64,000 nt of DNA, taken from NCBI RefSeq assembly GCF_010093045.1, contig NZ_CP048115.1, forward strand, positions 1,984,001-2,048,000, given 5' to 3'. A program made the translations under genes and the position numbers. Under the pieces are notes generated by a model. It was not told where the DNA came from and did no database searches. It saw only the letters and a list, made by a program, of their open reading frames with translations. Below are positions 58,278 through 64,000 of the stretch, one piece after another. Every line of letters begins with the position of its first letter. Position 1 is the stretch's first letter. This DNA is from Mucilaginibacter sp. 14171R-50. Lineage in GTDB: Bacteria > Bacteroidota > Bacteroidia > Sphingobacteriales > Sphingobacteriaceae.

Positions 58278-59163
58278 AGCCATCGCCAAAAACAAGCCCG
58301 AACGCCATCATTACCACATATTGCAATATCAAAACCCCATCTAAATAAAAAAAATAGTAGTACTCGTCCCTTTCCCATTTGGATTTGAATATCAGCCAGC
58401 CCATCAAAACAGCGGTGGTGGCCAGCGCCCAAAAATCCAGGTTAGGGCCATTGTTCCTGAACATAAAAAGCAGCACGATGTACCCTGCAAGCAGAAACTG
58501 GCAAAACAGGTAAGCATTTTTTTCGCCCCAGGCCACAGGGATGGTTTTTAGGCCCGCCTGGCGGTCGCTAAAAAGGTCGCGGATATCAAAGGGGATGGTT
58601 AACGCCGCTATGATCAAAAAGCGTTTCGCTATCAGGATGGTAATATCCCGGGTAGAGATATCTGCCAGGTGAAGGTCCTGAGCTTCCAGAACGGGCAGCA
58701 GGACGCAACTCATGGTCCATACCAGTGTAATGAGGAAGGTTTTTAAGCCGGGGATGTTGCGCAGGCCAAATTTTTGTTCGCCAACGCTAAACAACGGCAG
58801 GCTGTAACAAAAAGATAGCAGGGAAAGAAATACCAGTAATATGCGCGACTCCATCGACAGCAAAAAAAACAGCGGGATAAGCGACAGCAGCGAGATCATG
58901 GTAAAACTGACCATTAACCTGTAGTGCGAAAAAAACCAGCGTACCCGCTTGTATGGCGACTGCTGCGGGTGCTTGGGCTTGCTGAGTAATATGCTGAAAT
59001 TGTAGATGCCTAAAGTTGATGTAAACAACAGCCCCACCACGGTGTAAACCGGTTTAGAATCGATAAGACGAAAGGTTACCAATGCCTGTGCCACCGCGCA
59101 TAACGACATGAAGATGTTGCTGAAAAGCAAAAAATCAAACGCGCTTTGTACGGCTTTTTTCAT
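58267..59163 (-). CDS. UbiA-superfamily prenyltransferase-like membrane protein
   Basis: The likely start is the ATG at 59161-59163 (MKKAVQSAFDFLLFSNIF). About 298 residues form eight or nine membrane spans. The second Asp-rich motif DIRDLFSDRQAGLKTIP is present. The first (NDxxD-type) motif is not seen; the corresponding place reads GIYNFSILLS. This pattern fits a divergent UbiA branch seen in Bacteroidota. The overlap with a methyltransferase gene suggests modification of an isoprenoid or quinone-like lipid. The substrate is not known. Confidence 0.78.
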   Translation of the reverse strand: MKKAVQSAFDFLLFSNIFMSLCAVAQALVTFRLIDSKPVYTVVGLLFTSTLGIYNFSILLSKPKHPQQSPYKRVRWFFSHYRLMVSFTMISLLSLIPLFFLLSMESRILLVFLSLLSFCYSLPLFSVGEQKFGLRNIPGLKTFLITLVWTMSCVLLPVLEAQDLHLADISTRDITILIAKRFLIIAALTIPFDIRDLFSDRQAGLKTIPVAWGEKNAYLFCQFLLAGYIVLLFMFRNNGPNLDFWALATTAVLMGWLIFKSKWERDEYYYFFYLDGVLILQYVVMMAFGLVFGDGYAG

Positions 59164-59272
59164 TGGTTTGCTAAAGTACAGCAATAGCGATAAAAAGTAA
59201 ACAATTATTTTATTGTTGGCCACACCGCAGTAGCTCAGCTCCAGCCGTGTGACCGTTATTACAAGGCCTCGG

Positions 59273-59407
59273 GCCGCCGATTATAACACTGCGGCGTTAC
59301 GCCGCTTAATAGTCATCACTCGGCCGGAGCCGAGCGATTGCATATGCCGCCGATCATAACACCGCTGCGTGCGCCGCTTAACCAGGAGCAGAGGCGAGCG
59401 ATTGCAT
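59273..59407. repeat. Tandem direct repeat, two diverged units
   Basis: Unit 1 (59273-59343) and unit 2 (59346-59407) both start GCCGCCGAT, contain ATAACAC and GCGCCGCTTAA-type segments, and end GAGCGATTGCAT. The array stops two bases before the phosphoesterase stop codon at 59409. Confidence 0.7.
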
Positions 59408-59408
59408 G

Positions 59409-60686
59409 TTATACAATCTTTAATCCGGGGTCTTCACCCGCCTTTAACGTAAATATGGTTATCTCGGGCAATACGCCAACCCGGCCTTTAAAACCGGCAA
59501 AGCCGTACCCAACGTTCACATATATCTGCTGGTGTTTTTCGCGGTACAGGCCCGCCCACTCGGAGTATACGTATTCGATAGGGCTCCATTGAAATTCTTT
59601 TGTGCGGATACCAAATTGCAAACCGTGCGTATGGCCGGCAAACACCGCGTCTATCTGTGGATATTTAGGTATCACCTCGGCCCGCCAGTGCGATGGGTCG
59701 TGAGAAAGGAGCAGCTTAACCGGCAGGTCATCCGTATTAACCACTGCTTTTTCCATTTTGCCATATTTTGGGAAACGGCTCATTTCGCCCCAGTTGCCTA
59801 TACCTAAGATGCCAATTTCTTCGCCATCTACCTTTAAGCGGCGGTTTTCGTCTATCAGTATATCCCAGCCCATATTTTTATGAGTGGTAATAATATCCGC
59901 GTTGTTTTTTTGTTTTGCGGCAAGCGATGGCCAGGTGCCATAATCGCCATAATCATGATTACCTAAAATTGAGTAAACGCCCAGCGGCGCTTTTACTTTG
60001 GCAAAAATATCCTGGTAGTCCCTCATCTCCCAGGCTGCACCGTTCACCAGGTCGCCGGTAAAAAAGGTAACGTCGGGCTTTTCACGCTGCAGCATATCTA
60101 CCCCGCCCTTTACCGCTGTTTTATTGTAAAACCCGCCAGAGTGGATGTCGGATATCTGCCCCACCTTCAGCCCATCAAAAGCCTTGGGTAAATTGTGCAG
60201 GTAAAGGTCAACGTACCGTACGTGATAATCATAGCAGCCCTTGCTCATACTTAGCCTGATGGCTACCAGCGGAACCACACCCGATAGCAGCCCTGCCTTC
60301 ATCAAGAACTCCGATCGGGGAATGCTGTCGGCTTTATTTTCTACTATGGGTGCCTCTTTAACGTACTGCTTGTTTTTTCTGAATAGATGAACAATGCCTC
60401 TGCGGATGTCATCAATAAAAATAAAACATATAAAACTTACTTTAAAGATAAACACCAGTGCATAACCAAAAAGCAACCCCGCCCTTTTGCCCGCGTTTAG
60501 CGGGGAATATACCCCTATAAGCAGGATGGTAATCAACAGCGCGGCGCTTAACCAATACAATACCAAAAACCACCGTTTATGCGGGAACACTCTTTTTTTA
60601 AAAGCCGCCCGTAGCCCTTTTAATATGTAAAAGTCGGCTGCTAACAGTCCAATAATGAACAATATGGTAAAAAAAGGCCCCTGCAT
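59409..60686 (-). CDS. Membrane-anchored metallophosphoesterase
   Basis: This 425-residue protein has four hydrophobic spans in the first 130 residues. The calcineurin-like domain follows: QISDIHSGG (first metal motif), FFTGDLVNG, ILGNHDYGDY and VFAGHTHGLQFG. It resembles the YaeI-like group of phosphoesterases. The substrate may be a lipid or nucleotide and is not determined. It ends a three-gene operon with the ATPase and VWA genes (19-nt gap). Confidence 0.9.
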   Translation of the reverse strand: MQGPFFTILFIIGLLAADFYILKGLRAAFKKRVFPHKRWFLVLYWLSAALLITILLIGVYSPLNAGKRAGLLFGYALVFIFKVSFICFIFIDDIRRGIVHLFRKNKQYVKEAPIVENKADSIPRSEFLMKAGLLSGVVPLVAIRLSMSKGCYDYHVRYVDLYLHNLPKAFDGLKVGQISDIHSGGFYNKTAVKGGVDMLQREKPDVTFFTGDLVNGAAWEMRDYQDIFAKVKAPLGVYSILGNHDYGDYGTWPSLAAKQKNNADIITTHKNMGWDILIDENRRLKVDGEEIGILGIGNWGEMSRFPKYGKMEKAVVNTDDLPVKLLLSHDPSHWRAEVIPKYPQIDAVFAGHTHGLQFGIRTKEFQWSPIEYVYSEWAGLYREKHQQIYVNVGYGFAGFKGRVGVLPEITIFTLKAGEDPGLKIV

Positions 60687-60705
60687 GTATGCTTATAATG
60701 GTTGG

Positions 60706-62208
60706 TTAGTAGCGGTCATCAAGGTCAAGGTCATCGTCGTCGGGCTCTAAGTTGAACAAGCTGTTAAACATATCCGAAAATGCGAAGCCGTTATCCAGGA
60801 AACCTTTGTTCAATTGCGAAAACTCGGCCAGGCCATGCAAAATAAACTCCATTAGCAGCAACGTTTGATTCTCGCTTAGTTTGGGGTGGAATTTTTTAAC
60901 CACATCCTTTAAACCGGGTACCGCGTTAAGGGCTTTTTTGTAATCGGCCAGGGGCAGGTCATCAACCAGCGAGAGGGTGTTGCCATCGCCAAACCAGTTG
61001 ATGATCTCGGCATATACGTTTGGCGTTTTGGATTTTTTAGACTTTTCAGGGTCGGGGAAAAACTGTAGCAGCAACGTTTTCACGGCCTTGCCGATAAGAA
61101 TGTTGGCTACTTTACCGGGGCCTTCCAGTTCGCCTTCGTACACCAACTCAATCTTGCCTGTGATGGCCGGAATAACGCCCAAAAAATCGGAGATGCGCAC
61201 AAATGTGCTTTTCTCATTATTGATGAGCATACGGCGCTCGGCATTACTGATCAGGTTTTCGTAGGAGGATATGGTTAACCTTGCTGATACCCCCGATTTT
61301 TTGTCGATATACTCCGAGTTACGGGCCTCAAAGGCAATTTGTTCTATCAGGTCCTTCACCAGGCCGTCGGCCTCTATACTGGCGCGCTGCTCTTGCGTAA
61401 GCAAGGCTTCCTGCTGGGTTATCTTGCGCGATATTTCAACCGTGCGCGGGTAATGCGTTAATATCTGGCTTTCTATACGGTCTTTTAAAGGCGTAACAAT
61501 AGAGCCGCGGTTGGTGTAATCTTCGGGATTGGCGGTAAATACAAACTGGATATCCAAAGGCAGGCGCAGTTTAAACCCACGGATCTGTATATCGCGCTCC
61601 TGCAAAATGTTAAACAGCGATACCTGGATGCGTGCCTGCAGATCGGGCAGTTCGTTTATTACAAAAATGCCCCGGTGCGCACGGGGGATCAGCCCAAAGT
61701 GAATAACCCGCTCGTCAGAGTAGGTCAGTTTCATGGTAGCGGCCTTTATCGGGTCCACATCACCAATCAGGTCGGCAACGGTAACATCGGGCGTAGCCAG
61801 TTTTTCGGTGTAGCGCTCGCTGCGGTGTATCCAGCCTATGGGCGTATCGTCGCCATTCCTTTCTACGGTGCTATGGCCAAACCAGCTGATGGGTGCCAGC
61901 GGGTCGTCGAACAATTCAGACCCTTCTATGTAGGGCACATACTCGTCCAGCAGGTTTACAAGCAGGCGGGCAATACGTGTTTTGGCCTGCCCGCGCAGGC
62001 CAAGCAACAGTATGTTATGGCGCGAAAGGATAGCGGTTTGCAGATCGGGTATTACAGTATCTTCAAAACCAATAATGCCTTCAAAACCGCCCTCTTTTTT
62101 TTGAAGTTGTTTAATGAGGTTATCTCTCAACTCATCTTTAACCGACCGGCTTTTATAGCCCGATTTCTTAAGCTCGCCAAGGGTTTTTATATCTAAATTC
62201 TTGTTCAT
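60706..62208 (-). CDS. MoxR/ChlI-like AAA+ ATPase
   Basis: This 500-residue protein has Walker A GLRGQAKT (70-77), a GLIPRAHRGIFVINELPD stretch with the acidic Walker B, and sensor-type FVFTANPEDYTNRG. This is the pattern of magnesium-chelatase subunit I/MoxR-type ATPases, which work with a VWA partner as chaperones or remodelling machines. The C-terminal 150 residues are helical and end in an acidic tail (NLEPDDDDLDLDDRY). The VWA gene upstream on the same strand fits the usual pair. Confidence 0.88.
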   Translation of the reverse strand: MNKNLDIKTLGELKKSGYKSRSVKDELRDNLIKQLQKKEGGFEGIIGFEDTVIPDLQTAILSRHNILLLGLRGQAKTRIARLLVNLLDEYVPYIEGSELFDDPLAPISWFGHSTVERNGDDTPIGWIHRSERYTEKLATPDVTVADLIGDVDPIKAATMKLTYSDERVIHFGLIPRAHRGIFVINELPDLQARIQVSLFNILQERDIQIRGFKLRLPLDIQFVFTANPEDYTNRGSIVTPLKDRIESQILTHYPRTVEISRKITQQEALLTQEQRASIEADGLVKDLIEQIAFEARNSEYIDKKSGVSARLTISSYENLISNAERRMLINNEKSTFVRISDFLGVIPAITGKIELVYEGELEGPGKVANILIGKAVKTLLLQFFPDPEKSKKSKTPNVYAEIINWFGDGNTLSLVDDLPLADYKKALNAVPGLKDVVKKFHPKLSENQTLLLMEFILHGLAEFSQLNKGFLDNGFAFSDMFNSLFNLEPDDDDLDLDDRY

Positions 62209-62297
62209 GTTTCTTAATTTGAAAATTTGATGATCTGAAAATTTGAAGATGTGTGAATATGGCTAATTTCAAATTAACTCATTTTCAAATCATCAAA

Positions 62298-63398
62298 TTA
62301 CTTCACGTTTTTCCTTCTATTGCGGGCGTAGTCCTCAAAAATATATTCGCCCAGGTTATTTAGCGAGCTGTAGAACGCTTTGCCACCGTTGGTTTCGGTA
62401 AATTTACGAACGAATTGCTGCAGGTATGGGTCTTTAGCGATCATGAACGTGGTGATAGGTATCTTTAGCCTTTTGCACTGCGCGGCCATGTTCAGCGTTT
62501 TGTTTACCACTTTTCTATCAAGCCCTATGCTGTTTTTGTAATACCGGGTGCCTTCCTTTAAGCAGGTGGGCTTACCGTCGGTTATCATAAATATCTGCTT
62601 GTTGTGCGTTTTACGGCGGCGCAGCATATCGGTAGCCAGTTCAAGCCCCGCGTAAGTATTGGTATGGTAGGGGCCAACCTGTAAGTAAGGCAGGTCCTGC
62701 AGGGTAATTGGCCATGCATCGTTGCCAAAAACTACAATGTCCAGCGTGTCCTTAGGGTATTTTGTGCGGATAAGCTCGGCCAGCGCCATGGCTACTTTTT
62801 TGGCGGGGGTTATCCTGTCTTCGCCGTAAAGTATCATAGAGTGCGATATATCTATCATCAGCACAGTACTGGTAAGGGTTTTATAGTCCATTTCCTCCAC
62901 TTCCAGGTCGCGCTCGGTCATCATAAAATCGCCGCCTATGCCGTGGTTAACCTGGGCGTTCTGGATAGACTGCGTCATGTCAATCTGGTCCAGGCTGTCG
63001 CCAAACTCAAACTCGCGGCGTTCGGCATTTTTTTCATCGCCCTGCCCGCTTTGCGGCGAACGGTGGTTACCCTTACCCGATTTTTTCAGCTTACCGAAGA
63101 TCTCTTCCAAAGCCGATTGACGGATGCTTTGCTCCGTTTTGGCCGTAATGTTAAAGCCGCCGTTCTGGTTATCATCAGTCAGGTAGCCTTTTTGCTTAAG
63201 TTCGTCAATAAAATCGCCCATGCCGTACTCGTCATTGGTGATGTTGTATTGCTTATCCAGTTCGTTAAGCCATGCCAGGGCCTCACCGGCATCGCCTGCG
63301 GTGTAGTTCAATAACTCCAGGAATAACTTTAGTAATTCATCAAATCCGCCCTTAGGGATCTGGTTTGGTTTAAACTGTGAAAATCCAAAACCACGCAT
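62298..63398 (-). CDS. VWA-domain protein partner of the ATPase
   Basis: This 366-residue protein has an N-terminal helical part of about 170 residues and a VWA domain. The metal-site motif is MIDISHSM (Asp183, Ser185, Ser187), followed by IMITDGKPT as the third MIDAS loop. It has no signal peptide and is probably cytoplasmic. It most likely binds the MoxR-like ATPase encoded after it, acting on an unknown client. The gap of 89 nt between the genes holds only a low-complexity palindromic TTTGAAAATTTG stretch. Confidence 0.88.
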   Translation of the reverse strand: MRGFGFSQFKPNQIPKGGFDELLKLFLELLNYTAGDAGEALAWLNELDKQYNITNDEYGMGDFIDELKQKGYLTDDNQNGGFNITAKTEQSIRQSALEEIFGKLKKSGKGNHRSPQSGQGDEKNAERREFEFGDSLDQIDMTQSIQNAQVNHGIGGDFMMTERDLEVEEMDYKTLTSTVLMIDISHSMILYGEDRITPAKKVAMALAELIRTKYPKDTLDIVVFGNDAWPITLQDLPYLQVGPYHTNTYAGLELATDMLRRRKTHNKQIFMITDGKPTCLKEGTRYYKNSIGLDRKVVNKTLNMAAQCKRLKIPITTFMIAKDPYLQQFVRKFTETNGGKAFYSSLNNLGEYIFEDYARNRRKNVK

Positions 63399-63564
63399 AT
63401 TTTACCCTTTCTTGAGTATAAAGTAACGGATAATTTGATTTAAAAGTTTGAAAACACGCCAATTAAACGCAATTGTTAATTAAGCATGACAAATTGATAA
63501 GCAGATGTGCAATTGTATGCAGCCCTGTTAAACGCACGCTTTGGCCCTGCCGGGTGCTATAGCG

Positions 63565-64000
63565 TTAACTTTTACGGATGCGGCTTATTTCGTCCTGGTT
63601 ATAAACCGGGTTTGCACCGCGCTGGCTGGTTACAAATGCGCCGATAGCACAGGCGTTTAACAGCAGCCGGGGTATTGGGTTATTAGCCATAATACCGGCA
63701 ATAAAAGTAGCCAGGAAGGCATCGCCGGCACCCACGGTGTCGGCAACATCCACACTAAAGCCCGGATGTTCAAAAAACTCGTAATCGTGCCAGATAATGG
63801 CCCCGTTCTCGCCACGCGTTACGCAAATAGTTTTGGTATGATACTTATTCCTGAACTCTGTGATCTTTCCTTTCAGATCGCCGTTGCTGCCGCCAATCAG
63901 CAGGTCGGCCTCTTCCTCGTTCATTTTAATAACGTCTGCGCGTGCCGCCAGGGTTTCGATGGTTTCCAGTGTATAATGCGGGTGGCGCAGGTTTACGTCA
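63565..64000 (-). CDS. PfkB-family sugar kinase, C-terminal part (cut by window edge)
   Basis: The frame runs off the right edge; about 144 codons are visible. DVIKMNEEEADLL, then ICVTRGENGAIIW and DTVGAGDAFLATFI match the PfkB/ribokinase C-terminal half. The Asp of GAGD is the catalytic base. It would phosphorylate a sugar such as fructose in the cytoplasm. The N-terminal substrate-binding half lies outside the window, so the substrate cannot be assigned. Confidence 0.92.
   Translation of the reverse strand, partial: DVNLRHPHYTLETIETLAARADVIKMNEEEADLLIGGSNGDLKGKITEFRNKYHTKTICVTRGENGAIIWHDYEFFEHPGFSVDVADTVGAGDAFLATFIAGIMANNPIPRLLLNACAIGAFVTSQRGANPVYNQDEISRIRKS

Noticed and set aside
59338..59592. 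84-codon frame over the tandem repeat and the phosphoesterase 3' end
   Set aside because: It is antisense to the phosphoesterase gene and starts in the tandem repeat.

Overview
The window looks like chromosomal DNA of a Bacteroidota species in the family Sphingobacteriaceae, most likely Mucilaginibacter or a close relative. The evidence is several TonB-linked outer-membrane proteins, a GLPGLI protein, a type IX secretion (T9SS) C-terminal domain, DUF2911, DUF3810 and DUF4286 genes, TAnnTTTG-type promoter boxes, weak Shine-Dalgarno use, and a 16S gene that carries its anti-SD sequence. The genus is inferred; no search could be run.

Region 1 (1-17 kb) is ordinary chromosome. It holds a partial propeller-like secreted protein, a fatty-acid desaturase strikingly like eukaryotic sphingolipid delta-4 desaturase (DES1), a small EamA transporter, a TonB-dependent receptor, a plug-domain surface protein, a GT39 glycosyltransferase, DUF2911 and DUF3810 proteins, a penicillin-acylase-family hydrolase, and a minus-strand group (LolA-like protein, MBL-fold hydrolase, esterase). 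A probable 200-nt small RNA lies at about 11.2-11.4 kb.

Region 2 (17-28.8 kb) starts with a repeat-rich non-coding stretch. It continues with a second GT39 paralogue, a serpin lipoprotein, a phosphocholine-type phospholipase C, a GNAT acetyltransferase, a fucose pair (mutarotase plus GH29 alpha-L-fucosidase), DinB and acyl-CoA dehydrogenase.

Region 3 (28.9-35.1 kb) is a complete rRNA operon, 16S-tRNA-Ile(GAT)-tRNA-Ala(TGC)-23S-5S. It is driven by three evenly built tandem promoters and closed by a strong terminator.

Region 4 (35.1-42.6 kb) is accessory DNA. A RecA/RepA-like ATPase with an iteron-like upstream repeat follows the rRNA operon directly; a partial copy of that repeat sits near 17.3 kb without the gene. 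Next come an AT-rich island with two unrecognised genes, a DUF1508 fragment and decayed sequence. Then follow two sugar-related genes (a Gfo/Idh/MocA oxidoreductase and a TIM-barrel isomerase) set among MITE/REP-like inverted repeats. One such repeat pair brackets a broken GIY-YIG nuclease gene.

Region 5 (42.6-64 kb) is dense chromosome: a TonB-barrel/GLPGLI pair, a T9SS-exported subtilase, an M57 metallopeptidase lipoprotein, rfbC, DUF4286 and a TPR protein. It continues with an operon of an S9-like lipoprotein peptidase (catalytic His apparently lost), histidine kinase and OmpR-type regulator, then a divergent UbiA enzyme coupled to a methyltransferase. A VWA/MoxR-ATPase/phosphoesterase operon follows, and a PfkB sugar kinase is cut by the right edge.

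No CRISPR array, intact insertion sequence, prophage or recognisable defence island was seen.
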